Source: Montifringilla adamsi
Lineage: Eukaryota; Chordata; Aves; Passeriformes; Passeridae
Assembly (NCBI GenBank): GCA_017590115.1
Contig: JAGGNK010008737.1
Location: forward strand, 1 to 64,000
DNA: 64,000 bases
Direction: 5' to 3'
Position numbers and translations under genes: made by a program. Under the pieces are notes generated by a model. It did no database searches. It saw only the letters and a program-made list of their open reading frames with translations, and was not told the DNA's origin. Of the stretch, positions 53,523 through 63,700 are shown in pieces; within the stretch, counting starts at the first letter, position 1, and the number at the start of each line of letters is the position of its first letter.

Positions 53523-54260
53523 TGGTTTCAGGAACAGAAGCCTCTTAACTCTGGAGCAGTGGATTCACGGTCCTTTGCCAGCAACTTTGATTGTGGTGAG
53601 GGTAGTCAACAGGACCTGGAACAGTCCTCTCCACTTAGCTTGCAAGGGGTCACTGTCCCACCATTTAACATAGACCCAGTCTCCAGGCTGGAATGGATGA
53701 GCACATGTGTCCAGTCCTATTGGCCTGGATAACACGATAAAACTGGAGCTTCTGCAAAATGGAACTTAAAGTCATTAAATACTTTTGTAAGTCAATTTTC
53801 CCCCTCATATGGATTTCTTCCAGGATATGTGGAATTTGATACCACCTGCCATACAATATTTCATAAGGGCTTATGTTGTCTCTCTGCCTTGGTAGTATGT
53901 TGATTCTCAGTAAGGCTATAGGCAAGGCCTGAACCCATGTCATGGATGTTTCTTGACAAATTTTCCTAATCTGGGTTGTAAGGTTTCCATTCATATATTC
54001 AACTTTGCCACTTGCTTGAGGCCTGTATGGTGTGCGCCTATCCCAAGCAATTCCTAGAATCAAGCTAACTTCCCCGACCACTGTGGCAACAAAGTGTGGT
54101 CCTCTTTCTGATGACAACCCCAAAGGAACCCCAGACCTTGTAATTATATGATTGAGCAAAACTTTCACCACCTCCTTTGCTGTGTTGGTGCAACAGGGGT
54201 AAGCCTCAGGCCACCCAGTGAAGGTGACAACCAATACCAATACATACCTATATCCCTCTT
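53523..54260 (-). pseudogene. pol: ERV-7 integrase, second part
   Basis: From 54260: YRYVLVLVVTFTGWPEAYPC, GVPLGLSSERGPHF, where the second catalytic Asp is Glu, then RRTPYRPQASGKVEYMNG with the third catalytic residue present. The C-terminal domain lies at 53720-53540, in another frame (WVYVKWWD then a basic tail). The upstream half is at 54692-54884, separated by a family K LTR. Confidence 0.88.
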
Positions 54261-54691
54261 TGTCACCACCATATTTTCTGGAAAAATCCCTTCACCAGGA
54301 TTTTCTCCTGGGAAGCTGAGAAGCCTCAGAGAAAAATGAAAACAATAATTATCTGATTTGCTTCTCGTGTGTTTTGCTGCTTTGGAATGTGGTTTGGACA
54401 TTGTTTACCAACAGGTGATTGTTTCATTGGTTTCTGTTGTGAATTGTTTTGACTTATTGGCCAATGACGGCCAAGCTGTGTCGGACGTGTCGGACTCTGA
54501 AGAAAGAGTCACAAGTTCTTCATTAGTATCTTTTAGCCTTCTGTCTGTATCCTTTCTGTATTTTTAGTATAGTTTTAGTTTAGTATTCTTTAATATAATA
54601 TAATATCATAAAATAATAAATTAGCCTTCTGAGACCATGGAGTCAGATTCATAATTTCCTTCCCTCATCGGGGGTCTCTGAAAATACAAGA
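54261..54691 (+). mobile_element. Solo family K LTR in ERV-7 integrase
   Basis: 431 bp, tgtcaccacca to aatacaaga, flanked by exact 6-bp duplications cctctt (54255-54260 and 54692-54697). Excising it rejoins the integrase text between LPCK and EGYRYVL. It carries the aataataaattagccttct polyadenylation area near 54611, as in the copy at 16974. Its last bases (aga) differ from the expected aca by one change. Confidence 0.93.
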
Positions 54692-55216
54692 CCTCTTTGC
54701 ATGGTAACTCAGCAAAATCTATTTGCCAATAATCTCCAGGGAGATTCCCTGCCTTTGTTGTTTGTAACACAACTCTTTTGCTCATTTTGGGGTTGTTGCT
54801 ACAGCAGATTTCACATTTGCTTGTTATAGATTGTACAATATCAGTCATCCCTCTTCCAATTACTACCTTCTTCAGATGTTTCAAAAGATTTTCTGTTCCC
54901 TAGTAGGAACTCTTATGCTCTCACTGTGCTATTTCTCAATGGAGCGGGGGTGGGAGTACAACCTGTCCCACTGGGGTAACAGCCCACCTGCTTTCTTTAA
55001 TTTCAGACTTAAGGAAATTAACTTGTGGTCTCTCTGATCATATTTTGTGGTAAACCATGACAGATCTATTCCTTTTTGTGGTATCACTGCAAGAATGCCT
55101 TTTCCTGCAACCCGTTTGCTGTTTCATCAGCAAAGCAATTTCCTAATTTGGGAGTTGTTTTCCCTTTTCGATGACCTCTGCAATGCATAATAGTTACCTC
55201 TGAAGGCTTCCAAATA
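54692..55216 (-). pseudogene. pol: ERV-7 integrase first part and RNase H end
   Basis: 54884-54697: zinc-domain end with SKCEICCSNNP, then GDYWQIDFAELPCK with the first catalytic Asp. 55216-54885 is the RNase H end and linker (WKPSEVTIMHCRGHRKGKT, LGNCFADE) with several stops. Confidence 0.83.
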
Positions 55217-55789
55217 TATCGGTTTCTCGGGGTCAGGATTGAAGTCACTTGAGATGGTAGTTCATGTTCAGACTCAGTTGTTTATTATTTCTTATCAGTG
55301 AAACAGCCTCACAACCATGAGTTCTGCAGCCTTTCATTAGCAAGGCACAAAACAGCTAACTATCTCTTGGTACAAGGTCTTTTAAGACTAAACTATCCAA
55401 TTAAGAAATGACACCTAGATTAATTTCCCTTTTAACCCAATAACTGATCCCTTGAAGACCGCAATGTGGACTTTTCTGTCCAATTACAAAACATCACCCA
55501 AACCCATGAAAAAGGAAGAAGGTAAAGAACAACCTGCCTCCGCCCTAAAACCTCCATCTTGCTTCATATTTATTACTGTATTCTAAAACACCAAACTTTA
55601 AATTTTCGCCCCTGTGATATTACACACTTCTAACCAACTACACACCCATAATTCCAGTGCTATCAATCAATTTTGGAAGTCTTCTCCACAGCCTCAGGTC
55701 AAATGCAGTGCTCTCTTGCTAGTCTGTGCCTTTCAGCACAGAAAGTTTAAAATTCTCAGCATCCAGTGTTCCAACACAAATACTCTGCA
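55217..55789 (-). mobile_element. Family E LTR in ERV-7 RNase H
   Basis: Plus strand tatcggtttctcgggg to about tactctgca. On the complement a U3 with ccatcttg/ggaggtttt, a promoter region, gaaataataaacaac polyadenylation signal near 55285 and a short U5. It separates ILTLLQ from WKPSEV of RNase H. The terminal dinucleotide is altered and flanking tattt/atattt may be the remnant of a 6-bp duplication. A second, plus-strand fragment is at 59108. Confidence 0.78.
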
Positions 55790-56335
55790 GGAGTGTGAGT
55801 ATCTGTTCAGCACGTTGGATTCCACTACCTTGAGCAGTTAGCAGTCCTCTCTCCTTCCAGATGGTTCCATGGGTGTGGACAACACTAAACGCATATTTAG
55901 AGTCAGTCCATATGTTTACTTTCTTTCCTTCGCTCATTTCTAGAGCTGTCATCAGTGCAATCAGTTCAGCTTTCTTTGATGATACATCTGATGGCAAGGC
56001 CTTTGCCTTGATTACCTTATCTGTGGTTATCACTGCATAACCTGTCATTCGCTTACCATCTCTCATGAAGCTGCTTCCATCTGTATATAGTTCCCAATCT
56101 GGATTCTCTAGAGGCACATCCTTCCTGCTGGAATCGGCCTCTTCTTTGTCTGTAAACAGTCATGGTCAGGCATGTTGCCGATTAACGTAGATGACAGACA
56201 TTTCAGGGTTTATGACAGATGTTGTTTTTAGGGTAACATCATCCTGTTCTGACAACACAGACTGATATTCAAGCATTCTGCTAGGGGACAGCCAATGGCC
56301 CCCCTTTTGTTCAAGTACAGTTAGCACTGAATGGG
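55790..56335 (-). pseudogene. pol: ERV-7 RNase H and connection
   Basis: Open frame 56117-55790 has WELYTDGSSFMRDG, KAELIALMTALEMSEG and NIWTDSKYAFSVVH, with the expected acidic residues of the first three catalytic positions. Connection 56335-56166 reads VLTVLEQKGGHWLSPSR and EQDDVTLKTT. The frame between (56165-56118) is broken. Confidence 0.88.
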
Positions 56336-58050
56336 TATCTTGGTTTGAAAGACAGGTGCCTGCCAAGGAAGGTGGGAACCTCCCTTGGACTGGAAAATGT
56401 GACCCCCTTCCCTCCAAATTATTATAATTTTGAAATTACGGGGCTTTCAGGCAAAGATATGGGAAAAGGAATAACAGTTCTTTACTAGTGTATATATATA
56501 TATATATATCGAGGCACTGGTGAGCTCCCGGTAGACAGGGCAGGTGCCATGATTCCCCCACGGCTGCAGGGGGGGCTCCGGCGCGAGCTCAGCCACCTCT
56601 CTGCACGTGGTTAATGGCAGCTCAGCCGGTGAGAGAAAGAGAGAAGGGGCTTCCTCTGCAAACTCACCCGGGGCAGCTGGTCCCAATGACACTCAGGAAG
56701 CTGAATGGATGTCCTAGGGTGAGGTTATGATGCTTGTATCCCCAATCATGTGTTCTGTTAGTGCTGGATGTTATGTACTGTGCCTTCAAGACTGGCTCTG
56801 AAGAGCAAGGTTTGTTTTGGTTTGTTATCAGCCTGCTCCCCCACGGCTGGTGGGACAGAGAGACGGGGCAGTACATAGTGCAGCTTTTGCTTTTTGCTTG
56901 GCTTTTTGCTTTGCTTTGCTCTTGGTTCTGCTTCGCTCCTGCTTTTCTCTCGCTCTGCTTTTTCTCTTTGCTTCTGTTAGTTAGTTTAGCTAAGCGGTCC
57001 AGATTTTTCCCTGGACTGTTTTTTCCCTTCCCTTTTTGAAACCATTCAAACCTGCTCCGGACTGGGACCTGGGAAACATCGAGAGTTTACATCTTGTGGC
57101 TGCAGCAGCTATCCCCAGCGCCGGAGGGAGCAACAACAGAGCGACCACTCCCAGGAAAGACTTTCTGAATTTGTCATCCTTTTCAGATCGGTGAAAGTGT
57201 TGTCATCTGGTATTGTTCATTTTGTGTGCTGGGGGTGTTTTGTTTGTTAAATAAACAGGTTCTTTCCACTTCTCTCCCAGGAATCCTTCCCGAACCATTG
57301 GGGGAAAGGGCCTGTGTGGGTTTGCTTTCTGGGGGGGCCCCCTTTGGAGGTTTTCTCCCAGATTTGCCCTAATCCAGGACAATGGACTACTGCAGTAAGC
57401 CTCAGAGCAGCAGACTGAAACAGTGGAGGTGAACACACCCAGGGTGGCAAATAAAGTGTAGCAAAGATTCCAGAGCAGTGCCAGGAGCTTCAGGGTGTCT
57501 GGATGGGCATGAGGTGTTGGGTTAAAGTGAAGCAAAAAAGCCTGAAGCAGTGGCAGAAAACAGCAGGGTTGGGCAGTGGCAGGTGGGCTTCCACAAGCAG
57601 CTACCGCAAGGAGACAGGAGACACTCCCTCCGGGAAGGGGGAGGGGGTTGGGGTCCCCTTCCCAGTGAGGTTGGGTGTTGGAAAGGTCCCAGTTCAACAG
57701 CTGGTCTTACAAGTAAAGGCTCACCCACAGTAGGAGAAGCAGTAAAGGGCTGAACTCTGGTGGCAGCGAATTCTCCCACAGTAGCAGTAGCCTGACCATT
57801 CCCCTCTGGTCCTGAGAGCAAGCAAGGGAGGACCCCAGCCCCTCATCCCCCTGCCAAAATCTTGAGGTATCTCTGCACTTCCCAGGAGAAAGCCCCTCAG
57901 CTAAGAGACTGCAGACAGCTGCACCCCTCCCCCCATCTTGGCCACATCCTTTGTCTCTCTTAAGTATCGTCATTATCATCTCTTACGAAACAAATAGGAG
58001 AAAATTCCCTGAGAGAAAGAAAAAAAAGGGAAAACTCCTAACCTACAACA
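56336..58050 (-). mobile_element. Family L4 LTR, itself hosting another LTR
   Basis: Plus strand tatcttggtttg to cctacaaca, flanked by the exact 5-bp duplication atggg (56331-56335 and 58051-58055). Without the inner LTR and its duplicate it is about 1038 bp. On the complement the start is tgttgtaggttagg; the polyadenylation area with aagaactgttattcc lies near 56470. Contains a (TA)n run at 56492-56509. Excision restores VPH-SVLTVLEQ in ERV-7. Confidence 0.92.
56710..57381 (+). mobile_element. Solo family L1 LTR inside the L4 LTR
   Basis: 672 bp, tgtcctagggtgagg to ctaatccaggaca, with a perfect 5-bp duplication atgga (56705-56709 and 57382-57386). It has a pyrimidine/T-rich middle (56885-57035) and aataaacaggttctttcc at 57249 as polyadenylation signal. 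Same family as the ERV-5 LTRs; the 5-bp duplication agrees with an ERVL-type integrase. Confidence 0.95.
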
Positions 58051-58055
58051 ATGGG

Positions 58056-58249
58056 GCACATAGACTACAATGTGCTGCCCATGGGTGACTTTCTGGGCCT
58101 CCTGTATCAGGATGAGAGTAGACGCCACAACTTTCAGGCAGCCAGGCCACCCTTGGCTAACAGTGTCTATCTGTTTTGAAAAGTAAGCCACAGCCCTTTG
58201 CTGGTTTCCAAGGTTCTGCACTAGTATCCCCAGAGCAACATTTAGCCTC
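58056..58249 (-). pseudogene. pol: ERV-7 RT C-terminal piece
   Basis: Minus-strand frame with VALGILVQNLG-like text, AVAYFSKQIDTVSQGWPGCL, LILIQEAQKVTHGQHIVVYV. This is the RT thumb/connection that precedes RNase H, homologous to 16670-16900 in ERV-1. It is cut at 58249 by a plus-strand LTR. Confidence 0.85.
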
Positions 58250-58805
58250 TGTTATAGATGGATAATGAGATGATTGGCTCTCGCAATTAAGGGATGACTA
58301 TTGTGTGAATATTAAGAAAAGCTTTAATGATGTATAGTTATGTTATTATAGTTTAGATGTCCTCTGTTCTCCCCATGGTTCCCTTTCCTGCCCCTCTGTT
58401 TTGTTGCCATCAGACAGCCTGGGCTGTCTAGGACAGGTAGAAAGAAAGCATGCACATGTGTCCCTTACCTGGGGCAGTTGGGAATGGAAAAGCTTGTTGC
58501 TAAGGGTGCATGGCATGATGACACCTGACCTTCAATCAAGTTGCAGGAGAGCGGTCTCCACCAATAAACAGCTGAGAAGAGCTGACTGACAGACTTTGGG
58601 AGGGGCCAGGGTTGGCTGATGCAACCCCAGGGAGTATAAAAGACTGAACATCAATCTTGAAGTTGAACTGGCCATGTAGTATGCACATGGGCAGTTCCCA
58701 GTGCTGTAACTTTTTTCTTATGTAGTCCTTTTGTTGTATTTTTGTCAAAGTTTAATAAACCTTTTAAATTGTCAAAGTGAGCAGTTGTTTCTCACACCTC
58801 TAACA
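58250..58805 (+). mobile_element. LTR (556 bp)
   Basis: From tgttatagatgg to cacacctctaaca. TATA box gagtataaaagac at 58632 and polyadenylation signal tttaataaacc at 58750, in order. Left flank is ERV-7 RT, right flank 17 bp later is the family X LTR of ERV-8, and no duplication is visible. It may be a solo LTR whose one flank was lost, or a boundary LTR. Confidence 0.82.
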
Positions 58806-58822
58806 TGTAAAGAGCTCAAAAG

Positions 58823-58952
58823 TGTCAGGAAAATTAATCCACAAACATCAGAGGATTATGTCCAAAAAGGAGACAGAGGAGTCCTTTTACTTTATTCGAA
58901 TAAAGGGAGAGACCATGGGGCATTCCCCAGGGGTCTCTCAAATTTTTGGAGG
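58823..58952 (-). mobile_element. ERV-8 3' LTR remnant (family X)
   Basis: Plus strand tgtcaggaaaattaatcc to tttggaggatgg, matching 30741-30870. It contains the inverted aataaag signal. It is joined directly to env surface sequence at 58953, so U3, polypurine tract and the transmembrane region are missing. Confidence 0.82.
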
Positions 58953-60118
58953 ATGGCTAGTCCATAGTGTCATATAATTCATTCAGGTGGCCATTCATAT
59001 TCACCCCACTTTTGGGTGCTCCCTCCAACCAGGGACAGATCAATTGACTGCTTTTCTCTAATTAGATCATCATATATCTTGATTCCTAACTGATTTCCCT
59101 GCACTTGTAATTGGGCAGAAAAGTCCGCATTGCTGGCTTTGAGGGTTCAGTTATTGGGTTAAAAGGGAAAATAATCTAGGTGTCATTTCTTAATTGGATA
59201 GCTTAGTCTTCAAAGACCTTGTAACAAGAGATTGTCAGCCATTTTTGCCTTGCTTTTCCAGCTCGCTGAGCCTGGTGTGGACAGCATGCAAAACTTAAGA
59301 TAATAATAAACAAGAAGCTGAAGACCGAAAAAGTCCTGTGTGTCTCCTTTTCCTGATATAGAACCACTCCAGGAGGGTCTCCCCCGACAGGGGAGCCCCC
59401 AGGGAGGGCCCAGTCTGAGGCCCAGAAATCAAGAAATCAATACTAGTGGTCCCCCAACAATGGTTGCCCTGCCATAAGAATCACAGTATTTGCATTTCCA
59501 AGTTCCCACATGAGGTTTCCACCTGCAGTTACATCCCAGGCCTGTTTTGTTACATCCAGACCAGAACCTATTAAAAAGGATTCAAGTTCCATTCCGGTGT
59601 TGTTACTTCCACTGATAGTCAAGGACAACATGTGTCCTACTTGTGGAATTATCTTAGGGGGAAGCTTAAAAATAAGGGGTAAAAAAACTTATCCTTCCCC
59701 ACTGCTTTACAGCCTTCAAAATCTTTTTGGTAATTATGAAAGGAACACCTTACCCAGCTACCATTAGTGAGCTTAACATGCGTTTGATTCCATCTGCCTT
59801 GATATCTGGAACAATCATAAGGGGAGCAGTTGGGGGGTTCAACAATTTAAACCCAAAGATAAAGTCCAGTCACAAATGCTTTTCCCCACATATGTTTCCT
59901 GTTCTATTTAGAAAATAAATGCCTCTTTCAGAAGAATGAAGCTGCCATGGACTTCCTTCTTCATCCCAAAATCCTGTTCCATTATGGACCTCACTCAGGG
60001 TGCTAACCCACCATTTAGGCTTGACTGAGCTGGCCACCCATGGCCAGCTTTCAGATCCCCCTGGCCCTCCGCAGACCCAACAATTGCTAAGGTTAAAGGT
60101 TTTTGCTACTTCTCCCAA
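58953..60118 (-). pseudogene. env: ERV-8 env, broken
   Basis: Surface-subunit start at 60118: NLSNCWVCGGPGG with the CXXC motif, WPWVASSVKPKWW and NGTGFWDEEGSPW, matching ERV-4. Continues to 59443 with many Cys, Trp and glycosylation sites, in broken frames. A family E LTR fragment lies at 59108-59440. 59107-58953 matches ERV-4 32010-31860, after which the sequence jumps to the LTR. The transmembrane subunit is therefore absent. Confidence 0.85.
59108..59440 (+). mobile_element. Family E LTR fragment in ERV-8 env
   Basis: The words taattgggcagaaaagtcc, gttattgggttaaaagg, cttaattggatagctta and ataataataaacaagaagc are the inverted counterpart of 55280-55490. Only the 3' half is present. The right edge lies near 59440, where env resumes. 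About 190 bp of env are missing compared with ERV-4. Confidence 0.78.
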
Positions 60119-60421
60119 GGTTAAAAGAATTATTTTCCCACCTTTGGCCCTAACGTAACTGACAATATAAGGGTAAGATTATTAAGAGAAACATTCTAAT
60201 GGTGTAATCTAATCTCCTAACCTAGTTTTCACTTTCACATTGTCTTCCACACCACCTGTAGTGAGAGAAGACACAGAAACAGCTTAACATAAAGAAAACA
60301 ATGACAGCAAGGATTGGCCTCCAATGACTGGAGATCCGAGAGGAGGGATGCCCACATAAACTATTTCAGCAGGCAGTCTCTGGGTAGGCACACAGGGCTT
60401 CCCCCGATGTCGACGCACTGG

Positions 60422-61260
60422 CTACTGCTCCAATCCACTCCTGTGGAGTGTCAGTCGTGGCTTCCTATTCTTCTCCTCCAGCTGAGATGTCCAAATCTCC
60501 TGGGTCTCAGAGACCTTGACCCGAGTGTGATGGGTCCACCCATCTTCATCTGTCTTGACAGTTGTTTCTGTGGTCAGTAACACTTGGAAAGGTCCCTGCC
60601 ACTTAGCCACCAGTGGTACTTCTTTCCACTCCTTCACTAGGACCCAGTCTCCTGGCTGGATGTTGTGAACAGCAAAGTCCAAAGGCAGGGTCTGTGCCAG
60701 CTGAGCTTTCCGTCAAAGAGTTTTCACAAGAGACAGCATCCTGGCCACATATTGTTGCAAATATACATCACTTACATCACTTATCTCTACACACACTTCT
60801 ATCACCAGCTTCAGGAGGTGTTTCTTTATTTCTCTATTCATCCTTTCAACCCGGCCCAAACTCTGGGTGTTCCAGGGGGTATGGAGATTCTATTGTATCC
60901 CTAAGGCAGTCATAATTCCTTGAAGAATTTTTCCTGTAAAATGAGTTCCCCTATCTGAGTGCATTGCTTCCACAATCCCATATCTTGGAATTATTTGTTC
61001 CAAAAATACCTTAATAACTGATCCTGTAGTTGCTGAAATGGCTGGAAATGCTTCTGGCCACCCTGTTAACTGACATACTATTACCAGAAGATATTTAAAT
61101 CTTGCCACTTGGGGCATTTCAGTAAAATCCACCTGGCATCTCTGCAAGGGACGTACAGCCCAAGGCGTCCCTCCCCTGGCAAGTTTCTTTGTAACTCTTT
61201 TTGGTTTTAGCACAAATCAAACAACCCTCAACAGCTCATTTTGCCAGAATAAAAAGACCC
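60422..61260 (-). pseudogene. pol: ERV-8 integrase
   Basis: Core: RCQVDFTEMPQ (first Asp) near 61135, QLTGWPEAFPAISATTGSV, AMHSDRGTHFTG (second Asp) near 60960, and after a stop SLGRVERMN with the Glu near 60845, so the DD(35)E triad can be read. The C-terminal domain is at 60682-60422: PGDWVLVKEWKEVPLVAKWQG. Between 60830 and 60690 the frame is open in part (VARMLSLVKTL). One stop at 60889 and a frameshift at about 60690. Confidence 0.9.
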
Positions 61261-61299
61261 GCATCAGCATATGTTTTGAGGAAGGCTTCTGCCAGTCCT

Positions 61300-62200
61300 C
61301 AGGAGCCCCAATGACTCCCTTCATGAAGTTGCTTTAACAATTGTAAGGCCAGAGCTTTTGGTATCCACTGCTTACCATCCCTTGTAAACCAATTACCCCC
61401 TCTTTCCTCTGCCCCACTCTATTTTAATTATCTCAAGTTCCTCTGGTGGAAAAGACAGTCTCTCTGGCAACTGGGCAGTCACTGGGAGTAAAGGGAGGAT
61501 CTTAGAGATTTTTGGCAACAATGCAGCATTCCGAGCTTCTTCATCAGCCAGTGGGTTTCCTATTACCTCTTCCGAGCACCCTGCCTGGTGTGCCTTGATG
61601 TGTATTATTGCTATCTGTTTTGGTAAGCTCACCATCTCCAATAGGCGAGAGATTAAGTTCTCATGAGCTGATGTCTTTCCCCTGCAGGTTAATAAACCTC
61701 TTTCTTCCCATAATTTCCCAAATGCATGTATCACCCCATATGCATACTTAGAATCAGTAAAAACATTCCATCTTGCCCCGATATAATTTCCGGGCTCTCA
61801 CAACCACATACAGCTCCACTGTCTGAGCTGACCAGGTGGGCAGCAACCTCCCCCCTTTCTTTAATTGCGTTCTGTTCATGATAGCTATCCTGTAAATTGT
61901 TTCCCTTCTACCACCCTTGAATACCCATCAATAAACACATTTTCTCCCTCAGGCCAGCGAGTATCTCGTAAATCTATCACCTGAATAGTCATGGGTTTCT
62001 TCCTGGCTCTTCTCTCCAGGGCTGTTCAAATAGGAGGCTGGGTTGAACCCTTCCCCACTTTTAAATTCTAAATCCTCCTGTTCCATTAAAAAATATTCAT
62101 ACTGTAATAACTGAGTGCTGGTCATCCACCTAGAGGCTCTCTCAGTTAGCAAACTTTTAATCTGATGTGAAACTTTAACAATCAGCTACCCTCCCCTTGC
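61300..62200 (-). pseudogene. pol: ERV-8 RNase H and connection
   Basis: 61734-61393 reads IHAFGKLWEERGLLTCRGK, IAIIHIKAHQAG and GNPLADEEARNAALL, the C-terminal half of RNase H. The first half (61950-61740) is broken, with a TDSKY-like site at about 61755. The connection at 62152-61949 reads TERASRWMTSTQLLQYEYFL and a linker. It follows RT directly. Confidence 0.85.
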
Positions 62201-62206
62201 CAGCTT

Positions 62207-63385
62207 TCAGGCCTCAGCTACCACGAGAGCTGTGGCCGCACAGTTCTGCAGACAATGGGGCCAGCCTCTGGCCACCAGGTCTAACAATTTTGAAAAATAA
62301 GCAACAGGCTGCCTTGTTCCTCCATGCTCTTGCACCAAAATTCCTTTAGCATGACCCTGTTTAACATCCACATATAGTTCAAATTCCTTTTCTGAGTCTG
62401 GAACAGCTAAGACTGGGGCATTAACTAATTTGTCTTTTAATTTTTTAAAGCTTTGCTCACCTTCTGCTGTCCATGCCATGACATTAGGACTATCTTGGGT
62501 CAAAAAGTCATATAAAGGTCTGGCTAAAACAGAAAAATCCTCAATCCATGCTCTGCAGTACCACACTAACCCTAAAAACTGCCGTAACTCCTTTTTTGTC
62601 TGGGGTAATGGTACTTGTAAAATCCCTTGTATTCTGCCTGGATCAATACATTGTAACCCTCCAGTCAGAATGTGTCCCAAATATTTGACCTTTTTCTCTA
62701 CCAACTGCACTTTCTTTTCAAACACTCTAAGTCCCTTTTTAGCAAGAAGATTAAGCAGCTTTACAGTAGCCTCCTCAACCACCTTTTCATCTTCCCCTGA
62801 TAAAAACAAATCATCCACATACTGCAACAACCTAACTCCTGAGGATGGAGTAAACTTTTAATATTTTCTGCACAGCTTGCCCAAATAAAACCAGCAACTC
62901 ATTATATCCCTGTGGGAGGACTGTCCATGTCAATTGTTGTTTTACCATTTTCCCTCCTTCCTCCCGTTCCCACTCAAAGGCAAAATACTGTTTACTGTCC
63001 TCTGTAATCGGACACCCCCAGAAAGCATCCTTCAAATCCAGTACTGAATAATACTGATGTGAAGAAGGGATCTGACTCAGGATTGTATAGGGATCCGACA
63101 CAGGATTGTATAGGGATCCAGAAGTGTGGGATGCCTTGGTTTGACAATTTCATTTATTATTCTTAAATCCTGCACCATTCTGTAGGTTCCATCTGGTTTC
63201 TTAAGTGGCAGGACAGGAGTGTTATAGGGAGACATACAATGGTCCAAGAGACCTGCCTTTAGCAGGGACTCAATGACAGTCTGTAGCCTCTTCTTTCCTT
63301 CCCTTGAAAGAGGGTATTGCTTTTTAGACACCACTTGTCCTGGTTGCTTCAAAGTAATTTGGAGGGACTCTATGTCTAGTTTTCC
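62207..63385 (-). pseudogene. pol: ERV-8 reverse transcriptase, little damaged
   Basis: Fingers at 63385-63110: KQYPLSREGKKRLQTVIESL, MSPYNTPVLPLKKPDGTYRM and VQDLRIINEIV. Palm 63060-62870: YYSVLDLKDAFWGCPI and WTVLPQGYNE. Catalytic LLQYVDDLFLSGED at about 62828, with both Asp present. Thumb and connection are open to 62207 (YLGHILTGG, QFLGLVWYCRAWI, KQGHAKGILVQEHGG, VAYFSKLLD). A 22-bp direct duplication at 63075-63115 disrupts the text between fingers and palm. The stretch 62830-62207 has no stop over 207 codons. Confidence 0.92.
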
Positions 63386-63700
63386 TGTCGCTATAGGACA
63401 AGAGACAACACGACGCAGACACGCTGTTGCTCTCAAGGCAGGAAAAAGGGGAGTTTATTTTCTGACTCCAACATTTATAGATTTCCAAAGGTGACAGTGG
63501 ATTGGAGGGTGAAAGTGCCACCTCTCCAGGGACACTGGACAAACCAACAGTCCATCAAGTTTCTTCTCCTCCTCCATAAAAGAATGCAAAACAATAAGTT
63601 GTTTACAGAAAGTGTGTGAGAAAGTTTGATACAAGAATGCAAACATCAGAAGGCTTAGAAAATCTTAAAAAAATCAGGGTGCCATTTTCCATATTTCCCT
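63386..63700 (-). mobile_element. LTR-like insertion in ERV-8 (family of 2690)
   Basis: Plus strand begins tgtcgctataggac, the same edge as at 2690, next to ERV-8 RT. Shared inner words: gactccaaca and gccacctctccag. The complement has an LTR-like start to a U5. Right edge not determined. Confidence 0.6.

Larger units (their letters stand above)
52194..58249 (-). mobile_element. ERV-7, gammaretrovirus-like provirus, 3' part
   Basis: From right to left: RT end (58249-58056), connection, RNase H (56160-55790), integrase (54884-53540), env (53522-52380), polypurine tract and the start of a 3' LTR (52340-52194). It is a relative of ERV-1: same text VPHSVLTVLEQKGG / VTTVLEQKGG, same polypurine tract and tgata LTR start. 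Gag, protease and most of RT are missing to the right of 58249. Four LTRs interrupt it. Confidence 0.9.
58823..63385 (-). mobile_element. ERV-8, gammaretrovirus-like provirus
   Basis: From right to left: RT (63385-62207), RNase H (62200-61300), integrase (61260-60422), env (60118-58953), family X LTR fragment (58952-58823). Closely related to ERV-4 and complementary to it: ERV-8 keeps the whole pol. The transmembrane part of env and the U3 of the 3' LTR are deleted. To the right an LTR (63386) interrupts it before protease. Confidence 0.9.
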
